A stretch of DNA of 64,000 nt from Brevibacillus_D fluminis_A (GCF_052072235.1 NZ_CM125436.1:1730001-1794000), one strand, 5' to 3'. Shown: positions 43,316-52,018, counted from the stretch's first letter. Translations and numbers: made by a program. The notes: generated by a model from the sequence alone, not told the origin.

Positions 43316-46011
43316 GTCAGCAGTTGATCTTGCAGCAATACTATACCCGTGCGCGGCAAGGGATTTTCCGCTCGAACGAAGGGTACGATACGATTGCCAA
43401 GTCGGATTCTCTCGACAATAACTTCATTAAAAAAACGCTGCATCCGTTTTGCGGCTACGATGCGCCGAAAGAATTGCAGAAGCGCGGGGAACGCGATGTC
43501 AGCCTGTATCCGGAATCGCTCGTTTGTTTTCACAGCGAGACGGGCGAGCTGATTCTGGGGCGCAGCGTCTATGTCGGCGCCGATTTCACCGGGCAGCGGA
43601 ATACGTTTTTTACGCATAACTATGTGATTCCTCCATCACGCCGGGATGAATTCCTGAAGGTTCCGGCAAAGATTTTTGCAGCAGGCGGATTCGTCAGTCA
43701 CCATGAAGCAGAAGGGGACAAAAGCCTTCCGGAATTGGCGGCAATCCCGCAAAACAGCTTGTCACAAGCGGGGCCGAACCCGCGCCAGGTCTTGTCTTTG
43801 GAAGGCATTGACGAGAAGCTGTTCAAGCAGCTTCTTTATGCTGTGATCAGCTCGATCACCAGCAAGAAAAAGGTGTACGTCATTCTCGATGCGGATGTGT
43901 CCGAGTCGTCCTTGCGCGCCCGCGAGCTGCTGCGGGTTGTGTACGATGCGCTGCCGTATGAGCTGAGGCGTCATTTCGGGTTCATGACATACAGCAGCGA
44001 GCCGCAGAGCAAAAAATACATCAATGTCATGTTCGTGGAAAAGGGCAGCATTCGGGCAGGGGATCAGCAGATCGAGAAAGACTTCCTTTTCGATTTCCCC
44101 AACCAGCGCTTCGCAAACGTCGATTTGCAAGGGGCGAGCCATGAATATCTTGATTTCGCCTGGCATACCCTGGAGCGGCCGCATATTCGCGAGCGCTTTT
44201 ACGACTTTGTCGAGGAAGTGCTGGCTGGTGCGGACAGCTCGATTACCATGCGAATCGCGACCTACTACCAGCTCGCCGCATTTTATCAGATCGAGCAGGG
44301 CATTGTGGAGCTGTACAAGCGCAACAAGGCGGGTATCCTGCATACGCTCGCTGAGTATGCGGGCCATGACAGCATCAGCCAAAAACAGCGGCTGCATGAG
44401 CTGTTCATGAACCTGTTCCGGGAAGAGAATCGGGAGCTGACTGCAACGAATTTCCCTACACCTGACATGCTCAAGGCGATCGTTGCCTATTATCCGCACG
44501 TTCAATCGGAAGCGGTTCAGGAGCAATTCGCCGCTTATTTCATCAACGTGCTCAAGCTGGCGAAAGAAACGGGACGACGTACGGAAGCGGCGGAGATCTA
44601 CAAGCTGCTGCAAGCATGCGAACCGTTGTTTTCCCTTGTGGCGGGCGCGAGTTTGCAAAACCCCAATGCAGTTGGGCCGGTTTTTGAAGAGTATGCTGCA
44701 GAAAGACTTGGCGCTTGCCGAACGATAAGCGAAGTGCAGAAAGAAATCCGCTATTGGTCGGCGCTTGTGGAGCAGTCGTTGCAAAACCGTGTTTTTCAGG
44801 AGCGGGCACAGGCAAGAATGCTGGAGCTGTTCGATGGCGAACGCGATCAGCTCGGCGCGCTGCTTGGGCTGCATGCATTTTTTGCAGACTTCACCCGCCA
44901 GCGCGCATGGGCGGAAGAAATCATCGCCTCGGCGGAGCGGAAACTTTTGGCCGGGATCAAGCTGGAATCGCTTGGCCGGGATGCTTTCGAAAAGATCGTA
45001 GCAATTCTTAGAGAGAAGCCGCAAGTTTTTCTGCAAGAACTCGACCCGCAAAGCAGAAGAGAAGCGAAGATGATACTTGCTGCGGGAGAATTGCTGGAAA
45101 ATGCCCAGGTTTTTGACCCGGAGCAATTTTATCAGGAAATGAGCAGAGAGGATGCAGGGACCACCCAGCGCATGCTGCAAAGCTTGCTGGACGGCCCGTT
45201 TGGCAAGGATCAATTTTTGACCGTGACCTTCGCCTTTTACAATCCGGACTCGCCGCAGGCAGCGCCTTACCGGTTCCACGATATGCTGCGCTACATCAAG
45301 CGAAAAGGCGGAGCGGACAATGCGTTCGATTTCATCGTGTGGTCCTTGTCGCGCCATATCTTTTTTACCAAACGGACACTGCTGGCCTCCTACAAGGAGG
45401 GGCTCAAGCAGTATTTGACCCAGGACGTGCCCGATGAGCTGCGCGATAAGCAAGCGCGGAAAAAGTGGTACGGGATCAAGCATCCGGAGCTGCGCAAAGT
45501 GCTCGAAGAGGTTGCGGATGAAACGTCGGGCGGACTGTCGCGGTTTTTCCGAAAATATATGGACAAGCTGCTGATCGGCGTGGCAGGGGTGATTTCCATC
45601 GGCGTGATCGCGTGGGTGGTTATGCTGTCGCTGGGCGATCCCAGTCCGGCGAAAATGCCGCAGCCGCCTGTTGTCAACGATCATTTGGGCAACAAGGAGA
45701 ACCCGGGGACGCAGCCGTCCACCGGCCAGCAGCCGGATTCCGGAACAGCGCCAACCGGCACGACGCCGAACGGAACCGTGCCGGGGAACGAATCGGTTCC
45801 GGCGTCGACGACACCAGCAGGGCCGAATGATCCGGCCAAGACCGGGCAGACGCCGCCAGCCGCAACCGGATCGGGCAAGCCTGAACCCTCTGGCAAGACG
45901 GGACAGCAGGGAGCGGGACAAGCGCCAAAAGCCGGTTCCGGTTCAGCAACTACAGGAACACAAACAAAAACGCCGGCAACAGGCAACAATCCGGCTACCG
46001 CAAAGCCGTAA
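43312..46011 (+). CDS. GAP1-like GTPase-associated protein with membrane anchor and Pro/Thr/Gly-rich tail
   Basis: 899 residues. N-terminal Q-Q-Y-Y-T-R-A-R-Q-G-I-F and G-Y-D-T-I-A-K-S fit the N-terminal domain of GTPase-associated protein 1; a long helical middle follows (about 280-740). A single membrane helix (about 754-774) is followed by 123 residues rich in P, T, G, S and N with no charge clusters, probably outside and reaching into the wall. TTG start overlapping the GTPase stop, with GGAGGGGAG upstream, so the pair is coupled. GAP1 proteins are known only from gene neighbourhoods, always with such GTPases. Here it seems to tie the GTPase to the membrane. Confidence 0.7.
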   Translation: MSQQLILQQYYTRARQGIFRSNEGYDTIAKSDSLDNNFIKKTLHPFCGYDAPKELQKRGERDVSLYPESLVCFHSETGELILGRSVYVGADFTGQRNTFFTHNYVIPPSRRDEFLKVPAKIFAAGGFVSHHEAEGDKSLPELAAIPQNSLSQAGPNPRQVLSLEGIDEKLFKQLLYAVISSITSKKKVYVILDADVSESSLRARELLRVVYDALPYELRRHFGFMTYSSEPQSKKYINVMFVEKGSIRAGDQQIEKDFLFDFPNQRFANVDLQGASHEYLDFAWHTLERPHIRERFYDFVEEVLAGADSSITMRIATYYQLAAFYQIEQGIVELYKRNKAGILHTLAEYAGHDSISQKQRLHELFMNLFREENRELTATNFPTPDMLKAIVAYYPHVQSEAVQEQFAAYFINVLKLAKETGRRTEAAEIYKLLQACEPLFSLVAGASLQNPNAVGPVFEEYAAERLGACRTISEVQKEIRYWSALVEQSLQNRVFQERAQARMLELFDGERDQLGALLGLHAFFADFTRQRAWAEEIIASAERKLLAGIKLESLGRDAFEKIVAILREKPQVFLQELDPQSRREAKMILAAGELLENAQVFDPEQFYQEMSREDAGTTQRMLQSLLDGPFGKDQFLTVTFAFYNPDSPQAAPYRFHDMLRYIKRKGGADNAFDFIVWSLSRHIFFTKRTLLASYKEGLKQYLTQDVPDELRDKQARKKWYGIKHPELRKVLEEVADETSGGLSRFFRKYMDKLLIGVAGVISIGVIAWVVMLSLGDPSPAKMPQPPVVNDHLGNKENPGTQPSTGQQPDSGTAPTGTTPNGTVPGNESVPASTTPAGPNDPAKTGQTPPAATGSGKPEPSGKTGQQGAGQAPKAGSGSATTGTQTKTPATGNNPATAKP

Positions 46012-46021
46012 TCATCAAGAT

Positions 46022-46056
46022 GCCCCCGATCAGCCCAAAATCGATCGGGGGCTTTC
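46022..46056 (+). terminator. Terminator of the right arm of the tubulin/GTPase locus
   Basis: GCCCCCGATC pairs perfectly with GATCGGGGGC around an eleven-base loop, then TTTCCC. The stem is very stable, the T tract short. Confidence 0.75.
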
Positions 46057-46191
46057 CCATTGTCAGGCGTAATCGAAATGGCAGCTTCGCTCTTCACAAG
46101 CGCCTATCGTAACGATTGATTTTCCCAATTGTTTTTCCAGCCCGTCCATATGATAAGGTAATGGTATATCGATACGAAAAAGGAGAAACCA

Positions 46192-47094
46192 ATGAGAGAC
46201 GTGAAGAGCCCGATCCCGCTGTTTATTCCTATTATCGTCGGAATTATCGCCATTTCATTTTCGCCGATTTTGGTCAGATGGTCGCATGCGCCCGCATCTG
46301 TCCAGGCGATGTACCGCCTGTTGATCACGGTTTTGCTGATGCTGCCGTTTGGCGGCAGACATTTTGGCACGATGAAAAGCATTTCCCGCAAAAATTGGCT
46401 GCTCTTGCTCGTCGCCGGATTTTTTCTCGCCCTGCATTTCTTGCTGTGGATGAGTTCGCTTCTGTATACGACGGTTGCCAGCTCGACGATTTTGATGGCG
46501 CTTGAGCCGTTGTTCGTGATGGTCGGAGCGTTTTTTCTGTTCAAGGAGCGCACGACGCCATTTGCAATTGCAGCGATGGGGATCGCGATTATCGGAGCGG
46601 TGTTGATCGGCTGGGGCGATATCGGCGTCTCGGCGGAAAATGTGTACGGCGACGTGTTGTCCATTTTGGGGACGCTGGCGATGGCTTTCAACATGCTGGC
46701 CGCGCAGCAGCTTTTGACCCGAATCTCCTCGTATGTGTACAGCCTGCTTGTGTTCATCATCGCAGGAGCGTTTTTTGCCGTATACAATTTTTTGATGGGC
46801 ATTCCGATGTTCAACTACCCGCTTCAGGAGTGGGGCGTCTTCCTGCTGCTGGCGATCGTGCCGACGGTGTTCGGACACATTCTCTTCAACTGGCTGTTGC
46901 AATTCACCAATGGTACGACAATTTCCATGTGCGTGCTCGGCGAGCCAATCGGGGCGAGCCTGCTCGCAGCGGCGCTGTTCGGCGAAATGCTGTCGTTTTC
47001 GCAAATGACGGGGGGCGTGTTCGTCGTCGTCGGACTGTACCTGTTCCTGCGGACCAACCGGGTTTCGTATGAAGTGAACTCGTCGGCGGCGTAG
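46192..47094 (+). CDS. EamA-family (DMT superfamily) transporter
   Basis: 300 residues with ten hydrophobic segments in two five-helix halves, each an EamA repeat (SFSPILVRWSHAP, ASSTILMALEPLF in the first; the second ends EPIGASLLAAALFGEML, the typical 'E-P-x-x-x-x-L' helix). Likely exports amino acids or other metabolites. AAAAAGGAG lies before the ATG. Flanked by terminators on both sides, so a single-gene unit. A clear promoter was not found in the 180-base gap. Confidence 0.85.
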   Translation: MRDVKSPIPLFIPIIVGIIAISFSPILVRWSHAPASVQAMYRLLITVLLMLPFGGRHFGTMKSISRKNWLLLLVAGFFLALHFLLWMSSLLYTTVASSTILMALEPLFVMVGAFFLFKERTTPFAIAAMGIAIIGAVLIGWGDIGVSAENVYGDVLSILGTLAMAFNMLAAQQLLTRISSYVYSLLVFIIAGAFFAVYNFLMGIPMFNYPLQEWGVFLLLAIVPTVFGHILFNWLLQFTNGTTISMCVLGEPIGASLLAAALFGEMLSFSQMTGGVFVVVGLYLFLRTNRVSYEVNSSAA

Positions 47095-47106
47095 AGGTTC
47101 AGGGGC

Positions 47107-47154
47107 AAAAAAACAAGCATGCGTGCGGGGGAACCGCAGACATGCTTGTTTTTG
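47107..47154. terminator. Bidirectional terminator between EamA and TrmB-like genes
   Basis: AAAAACAAGCATG pairs with CATGCTTGTTTTT around a 20-base loop, with A and T tracts on both sides, between two convergent genes. Confidence 0.85.
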
Positions 47155-47196
47155 TATTCACGCGAGGAGAGTGAGCGACGCGGATGAGCAAATGCT

Positions 47197-47955
47197 TTAA
47201 TACCGCAACCGCACGAGCATTTTCCGAATATCCTCATCGCCGAACAACAGGTCGTAATGCTTTTGGGTAATCTGTGACAAGGCGACATCATGATAAAAGT
47301 AGTCTGCAAAAAACTTCACGAACGGCTGGGCGCTCGTCTTGATCGCCTGCCACTGGCCTTGTTCTTCCCCGGCAAAAATCATGTCGCGTTCGTCAGCGAC
47401 GATCAGCTGGGATTTCTCCAGCCCTTTGTGCTCCTTGCTCGGAATCAGCAGGTGCACATTGGACAAACCTGTTTCAAGCGACCCGATCACGAGCGCTTCG
47501 ATGTGGATGCCTTCCCGCTCCTTTTGCAGCAAAAGGGGCACATAATCCGCGAAATCCTGGCTCCACGCCATAATTCGGATGGATTCGCTGGCTTGCTGAA
47601 TCATCTGCTTGATCTCGGCGCGGATGGAAGCATCCACTTTCAGGCTCCATACGCGGTCATCGACCACCCGCTTCGGCGTCAGCGAGGCGGCAAGCTGTTC
47701 CATATCTTGCTGGAACTGCCGCGTCAGCTTGTCGATAAGGCTTGGAAGCGGCAGGGCGGCATATAATTTTTTCTTTTCCGAAACGGTATCGAGCACCATG
47801 CCTTTGTCGATCAGGCGGGAGAGCACTTCATAAATTTTTGCTTTGGGTACGCCGGAATGCTTGACCACGAGCGCCGCGTCCATCGGCTCGCTGCTTGCGG
47901 CCAGCGTCTCATATACTTTGCTTTCGTATTGGGAAAAGCCAAATGTTTGCAGCAT
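47197..47955 (-). CDS. TrmB-family transcriptional regulator
   Basis: 252 residues. N-terminal winged helix of the TrmB type: FGFSQYESKVYETL then ALVVKHSGVPKAKIYEVLSRLIDKG, and a coiled linker, then a phospholipase-D-like effector fold region (IRIMAWSQDFADYVP). Such proteins usually control sugar or stress genes and bind a small molecule. ATG with GGAGG close upstream; an in-frame start eleven codons earlier lacks a site. Its targets may include the EamA transporter or mobA on either side, but no shared operator was recognised. Confidence 0.85.
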   Translation of the reverse strand: MLQTFGFSQYESKVYETLAASSEPMDAALVVKHSGVPKAKIYEVLSRLIDKGMVLDTVSEKKKLYAALPLPSLIDKLTRQFQQDMEQLAASLTPKRVVDDRVWSLKVDASIRAEIKQMIQQASESIRIMAWSQDFADYVPLLLQKEREGIHIEALVIGSLETGLSNVHLLIPSKEHKGLEKSQLIVADERDMIFAGEEQGQWQAIKTSAQPFVKFFADYFYHDVALSQITQKHYDLLFGDEDIRKMLVRLRY

Positions 47956-48126
47956 ACGTTCCTCCACATCTTGTCCACGGGAAATCAAATGATGGTTCTA
48001 TTATACATCGTTTGGCGAAAAAGATGGAAAACGCGGCGAGGATGCAGGTGAAATCATTTTGACAGGGGCGCAGGAGAGGTGCATGATGGAACAAAGCACT
48101 ACGTTGAAAAGGGGGACAGATGCCTC

Positions 48127-48756
48127 ATGAAAAGCATGGATAGCATGTGCGGCGTCATTTTGGCGGGGGGACAAAGCAGCCGGATGGGGCAGCGCAAAGA
48201 ATTGCTGGGATGGGGCGCAGAAACGCTGATCGAGCACCTTGTCGGCTGTGTCCGCGCGCTGTCGCTTCCTTGCCTGGTCGTGACGAATGAGCCGCAGCTG
48301 CTGCCGGATTCCGTAACGAACGATCCGCAGGTGCAGGTGAGCCGCGATGCGGTGGAGCCGTGTGGACCGCTGGGCGGCATCCTCACGGCATGTCGGCTGC
48401 GCACGGAGGATCGGCTGCTGCTGCTCTCCTGCGATCTGCCCTTTGTCACGCCCGCCGAGCTGGAAAAGCTGCTCGCCTGCCAGGCCAGCGTGGAACAGTG
48501 GGATGTCATGGTAGCCCAATCGCAAAATCGGCTGCACCCGTTGCTCGGCATCTACCGGAGGGAAACGAAACACCTGTGGGAGAGTGCCTATGCGAATCGG
48601 GAGCTGAAACTTATGGCGACACTAGGCAAAATGCGCGTTCATGCCGTACCGGAGGGCGTGCTCGACCCGTGGACGACGTACAACGCCAATACGCCGGCAG
48701 AGTACGAGCGGGCACTGGCAGAGTGGTCGATCCGCCGCCAAGGGGAAGCAAAATAA
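48127..48756 (+). CDS. mobA: Molybdenum cofactor guanylyltransferase
   Basis: Transfers GMP from GTP to molybdopterin cofactor, forming the bis-MGD cofactor used by formate dehydrogenase and nitrate reductase. 209 residues, normal size. Nucleotide loop ILAGGQSSRMGQRKELL, then PCGPLGGI and LSCDLPFV. GGGGGA lies nine bases before the ATG; earlier in-frame starts lack a site. Convergent with fdhD (16 bases between stops), and in the same region as moeA and mobB, all serving molybdoenzymes. The target enzyme is not encoded in this window. Confidence 0.9.
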   Translation: MKSMDSMCGVILAGGQSSRMGQRKELLGWGAETLIEHLVGCVRALSLPCLVVTNEPQLLPDSVTNDPQVQVSRDAVEPCGPLGGILTACRLRTEDRLLLLSCDLPFVTPAELEKLLACQASVEQWDVMVAQSQNRLHPLLGIYRRETKHLWESAYANRELKLMATLGKMRVHAVPEGVLDPWTTYNANTPAEYERALAEWSIRRQGEAK

Positions 48757-48772
48757 AAGCGGGCGCTGGGCG

Positions 48773-49570
48773 TTACGGCAGCTGCACCCGCTCATGATGC
48801 GTATAGACATTCAGGTTGTTGCCTCTGACAAAACCGATCGCGGTGATGGCAAGCTCTTCGGCCAGGTTTAGGGCGAGTTCGGTGGGCGCGGATTTGGAAA
48901 TGAGGATTCCTGCGCCGATTTTGGCTGATTTCAGCAACACTTCCGAGGAGATGCGCCCGCTGAAGACGAGGATTTTGTCATTGGTCGCAATCCCTTCCTT
49001 CAGGCAACGGCCAAAAATTTTATCCAGCGCATTGTGGCGTCCGATATCGGAATAGCCGAGCAAAATCCCTTCCGGTGTGCAAAGCGCCGCATTGTGCACG
49101 CCGCCCGTGCTGCGGTGCATCGCGGAGGAGGCTTGCAGCCTGTTCATCAGGTCGATGCATTGTGCAGGCGTTACGGCCGTGGTGCTCTCCACCGGCTTGG
49201 TCGTCCGCGCATCGCTGAAAAAGTAGAACGATTGGCGGCTTTTGCCGCAGCAGGAAGTGATGCGCCGCTTGGAGTAAAACTGTTGGGACAAAAGTGTCTG
49301 TTCATGCAGCTCAATGTATGCGAAGCCTTGGGCCGTATCGATCGAAATGTGCTTGATTTCGCTATAGCTGCGGATGGCGCCTTCGGAAGCGAGAAATCCG
49401 ATGACCATTTCCTCCAGATCGGAAGGTGTGCAGACGATGGTGGCGAACTCCTGATCGTTGACGAACAGCGTGAGCGGATATTCCGTGACGATTTCATCTT
49501 CTTCCCATGATGCCGTCACGTCTGTGATCTTGAGCACGCGCCGTTTGATGGTTGAATCCAAGTCAGACAT
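48773..49570 (-). CDS. fdhD: Formate dehydrogenase sulfurtransferase FdhD
   Basis: Carries sulfur to the molybdenum cofactor so that formate dehydrogenase becomes active. 265 residues. Family signatures: EYPLTLFVNDQEF, GFLASEGAI, the reactive cysteines in I-T-S-C-C-G-K-S, STGGVHNAALC, DIGRHNALDK and F-S-G-R-I-S-S-E. The pair appears as adjacent Cys-Cys rather than the C-x-x-C of E. coli, a form common in Bacillales. GGGGAGG lies before the ATG. Its promoter region is shared with the oxalate/formate-type carrier and holds a palindrome. Confidence 0.92.
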   Translation of the reverse strand: MSDLDSTIKRRVLKITDVTASWEEDEIVTEYPLTLFVNDQEFATIVCTPSDLEEMVIGFLASEGAIRSYSEIKHISIDTAQGFAYIELHEQTLLSQQFYSKRRITSCCGKSRQSFYFFSDARTTKPVESTTAVTPAQCIDLMNRLQASSAMHRSTGGVHNAALCTPEGILLGYSDIGRHNALDKIFGRCLKEGIATNDKILVFSGRISSEVLLKSAKIGAGILISKSAPTELALNLAEELAITAIGFVRGNNLNVYTHHERVQLP

Positions 49571-49605
49571 AGGTACCTCCCCAAAAGTCTGGAACAAAAA
49601 GTTTT

Positions 49606-49624
49606 TTTACAACGATATTGTAAA
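49606..49624. promoter_or_regulatory. Palindromic operator TTTACAA-N5-TTGTAAA
   Basis: Perfect seven-base arms with spacer CGATA. It lies 36 bases before the fdhD start on one strand and overlaps the -35 of the candidate promoter for the MFS carrier on the other, so a single regulator could control both. It does not match Rex, Fur or Fnr sites that I know. Regulator unknown. Confidence 0.5.
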
Positions 49625-49646
49625 GGTAACGCTTACATGATAGTAT
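49618..49646 (+). promoter_or_regulatory. Candidate promoter of the oxalate/formate-type carrier
   Basis: TTGTAA (49618-49623) and TAGTAT (49641-49646) are 17 bases apart. The -35 overlaps the right arm of the palindrome. It would give a leader of about 310 bases before the coding start. Confidence 0.4.
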
Positions 49647-49810
49647 ACATGGTGAAGATTTACTTGTCACAACAATTTCATAATTGATCCAGCCCGCTTT
49701 TGCAGCAAATCGACATGGGACAGCGCTCCTGTCACCAGTTCATTTGAAAAGCGATTTTTTACACTGGAAACCTGTGGTTGATGCTGATGTAGCGTTCCTG
49801 CTGATGATTA

Positions 49811-49869
49811 ACTGCCGTGTTTCATCCGGTTCCCATTTTCATGGGGAGGGATGAAATCCGGCAGTTTTT
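49811..49869 (+). terminator. Strong hairpin terminator inside the leader of the carrier gene
   Basis: ACTGCCG pairs with CGGCAGT, TTTCATCC with GGATGAAA and TCCCAT with ATGGGGA in one long stem, followed by TTTTTC and more T residues. It lies 95 bases before the carrier start and after the candidate promoter. No gene ends here, so it is a candidate transcription attenuator rather than an end-of-operon terminator. Confidence 0.7.
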
Positions 49870-49963
49870 CTTTTTCTCGATCGGCAAGTACCGGGGCTGC
49901 CGGTGTGCGGCGGGCTTGTCGATCCGAAGAGCTGTTCACTAATGTCAAAAGGAGATGAAGTTT

Positions 49964-51238
49964 GTGCAGGGAAAATTGAAAAATCGTTGGCTGATTGCAG
50001 CGGCCGCTGTCGGGATTCATATCTCGATCGGCTCGGTGTATGCGTGGAGCGTGTTTACGAACCCGATCACCAAGCAATTCGGCTGGGGCCTGAAAGATGT
50101 GCAGTTCACCTTCAGCATCGCCATTTTGTTCCTCGGGCTGTCGGCCGCTTTTCTCGGGCATTACGTCGAGAAGCATGGCCCGCGCAAAGCCGGGACGCTG
50201 GCGTCGATCTTTTTCGGGCTGGGAATCGCGGGTTCCGGGCTCGCAATCCAGCTGGAAAACATCACGCTGCTTTACCTGTTTTACGGAATCTTGGGTGGAA
50301 TCGGACTAGGCGTCGGCTACATCACGCCGGTGTCGACATTGGTCAAATGGTTCCCTGACCGCCGCGGATTGGCGACAGGACTTGCCATCATGGGCTTCGG
50401 TTTCGCGTCGCTCGTCGCAAGCCCGATCATGCAGGCGCTGATCGTAGCGGTGGGCATCGCCAAAACGTTTTATATTCTCGGCATCATTTATTTCATCGTC
50501 ATGTTCGCCTCGGCCCAATATTTGTCACCGCCGCCTGAAGGGTGGATGCCTGAAGGCTTCAAGGCCCAAGTGAATGCGGGCAAAAAACAGATCAAGCGCG
50601 ATTTGGCGCAGTTGACCGCAAATGAAGCGGTGAAAACCCGCCGCTTTTATCTGCTCTGGCTGATGCTGTTCATCAATGTCACCTGTGGAATCGCGGTGAT
50701 CTCGGTGGCCTCTCCGATGGCCCAGGAGATCGTCGGCATGTCAGCCGCTGCAGCCGCGACGATGGTCGGTTTGAACGGACTGTTCAACGGCGCAGGACGG
50801 CTCGCCTGGGCATCCTTGTCCGATTATATCGGCAGACCGAATACGTACACGGCGTTCTTCATCATCCAAGTGGTCTTGTTTTTCCTCCTGCCGAACATTA
50901 CCGTACCGCTTTTGTTCCAAATCGCCCTGTTTTTGATCATGACCTGCTATGGCGGCGGCTTCTCGTCCATCCCGGCTTATATCGGCGACCTGTTTGGCAC
51001 CAAGCAGCTCGGCGCGATTCACGGCTACATTTTGACTGCGTGGGCGGCAGCAGGATTGGCTGGACCGATCTTCGCGGCATGGGTGCGCGAATCCACCGGA
51101 AGCTACATCGGCACTTTGAGCGTCTTTGGCTGCATGTTCATCGTCGGTTTGGCGATCTCGCTGGTCATTCGTTTGGATATTAAAAAATTGCGCGAACAGG
51201 CGGGAGCGGCGAAAACATCTGTTGAAAAAATCAGCTAA
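49964..51238 (+). CDS. Oxalate/formate-antiporter-type MFS carrier (OFA family)
   Basis: 424 residues, twelve membrane segments. OFA signatures: VGIHISIGSVYAWSVF near the N-terminus, LGFGxG-type loop GGIGLGVGYITPVSTLVKWFPDRRGLATG, and GAGRLAWASLSDYIGR. Likely exchanges or imports formate, oxalate or a similar carboxylate; its neighbours serve formate dehydrogenase. GTG start with AAAGGAGAT eight bases upstream; the in-frame ATG nine bases earlier abuts the ribosome site. Transcription seems to pass a leader hairpin. Confidence 0.85.
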   Translation: MQGKLKNRWLIAAAAVGIHISIGSVYAWSVFTNPITKQFGWGLKDVQFTFSIAILFLGLSAAFLGHYVEKHGPRKAGTLASIFFGLGIAGSGLAIQLENITLLYLFYGILGGIGLGVGYITPVSTLVKWFPDRRGLATGLAIMGFGFASLVASPIMQALIVAVGIAKTFYILGIIYFIVMFASAQYLSPPPEGWMPEGFKAQVNAGKKQIKRDLAQLTANEAVKTRRFYLLWLMLFINVTCGIAVISVASPMAQEIVGMSAAAAATMVGLNGLFNGAGRLAWASLSDYIGRPNTYTAFFIIQVVLFFLLPNITVPLLFQIALFLIMTCYGGGFSSIPAYIGDLFGTKQLGAIHGYILTAWAAAGLAGPIFAAWVRESTGSYIGTLSVFGCMFIVGLAISLVIRLDIKKLREQAGAAKTSVEKIS

Positions 51239-51292
51239 ACAGTGATACATTGGGGGTAGTACAGAAAATAGGTAAAGGTGATCTGCCTCGTA

Positions 51293-51658
51293 ATGAATAA
51301 ATATGAAGCCGAATTCAGCAATCTGGTCAGAGCTTTCCGCAAACGTCATATGGGAAAAGGACCGAGCAAGGTCATGACCACCTTTTGCAAAAATTGGGCG
51401 ATCAGCGAAATGGAAGGCAATCTGTCGCCCGTGGAAAAATTCATCGCCACAGCGGAAGAAGGAAAGCAAATGCTCCGTTCCGCCCGCACGGAAATGGTCA
51501 AGGACATGTACCGCAAAAACCGTCCGGTCGAAATGGAACAGCTGTTGGGTGCAACGTTCGTGGATTTGTTTGTTGATATCGATATCGAGCGAGATTTCGG
51601 CATGTCCATCTTTGTGTTCGATCAAGACATCGAAAAAAAATTCAAGCACGAGTCGTAA
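51293..51658 (+). CDS. DUF2294-family protein
   Basis: 121 residues, soluble. Family pattern: NLVRAFRKRHMGKGPSKV near the N-terminus, F-C-K-N-W-A-I, L-S-P-V-E-K-F and FVDLFVDIDIERDFGMSIFVF. DUF2294 proteins are found in many Bacillales near formate dehydrogenase or Na+-related genes; the role is unknown. AAAGGTGAT lies upstream of the ATG with rather long spacing. Follows the carrier by 54 bases and is probably co-transcribed. A terminator follows. Confidence 0.8.
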   Translation: MNKYEAEFSNLVRAFRKRHMGKGPSKVMTTFCKNWAISEMEGNLSPVEKFIATAEEGKQMLRSARTEMVKDMYRKNRPVEMEQLLGATFVDLFVDIDIERDFGMSIFVFDQDIEKKFKHES

Positions 51659-51750
51659 GCCGGACAGCGCAGCGTTCCTGCCCATCGTTCTGGCTGACTG
51701 CTCTCGCCTGCATGGGACATTGACACCTGGTAGCGAACCTGCCAGGGACA

Positions 51751-51806
51751 ATCGCCGTGAACCATTCTCTGCTTCGGGCAGTCGAGTGGCTTCATGGCGA
51801 TTTTTT
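51751..51806 (+). terminator. Terminator after DUF2294
   Basis: ATCGCCGTGAA pairs with TTCATGGCGAT (one G-U), CCA with TGG and CTGC with GCAG around a TTCG tetraloop, followed by six T residues. A smaller hairpin, CCTGG..CCAGG (51726-51745), precedes it. Confidence 0.8.
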
Positions 51807-51822
51807 CATCGTATGGCCCGCC

Positions 51823-51873
51823 GGTCGTGGGCAAGCTAATCGAAATGGGATGCGGGAAAGCCGCATAACGACC
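51823..51873 (+). ncRNA. Structured leader candidate upstream of moeA
   Basis: GGTCGT (51823-51828) can pair with ACGACC (51868-51873), enclosing ATGCGG (51850-51855) paired with CCGCAT (51861-51866) around a GAAAG loop. The unpaired part reads GGGCAAGCTAATCGAAATGG. The two-helix layout resembles small riboswitch cores, but no known class matches well. About 145 bases before moeA. Confidence 0.3.
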
Positions 51874-52018
51874 AGAATGGAAAAGGACATGATTTTTGCA
51901 AAAGCCCGCTTGCCATTGCACAGTGCAGGCGAAACAAGAGCAGCGAACCGATTGTTGCAGGAAACTGGGACGGAAGCGTGAATGCCGGACGACCGCTGCA
52001 GCCCAAGGAGGAAAAAAG

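Noticed and set aside
51823..51873. c-di-GMP-I (GEMM) riboswitch
   Set aside because: GGGCAA and GAAA fragments recall the GEMM core, but the conserved second-helix tetraloop-receptor parts and the closing CTAA are not present in the right order.
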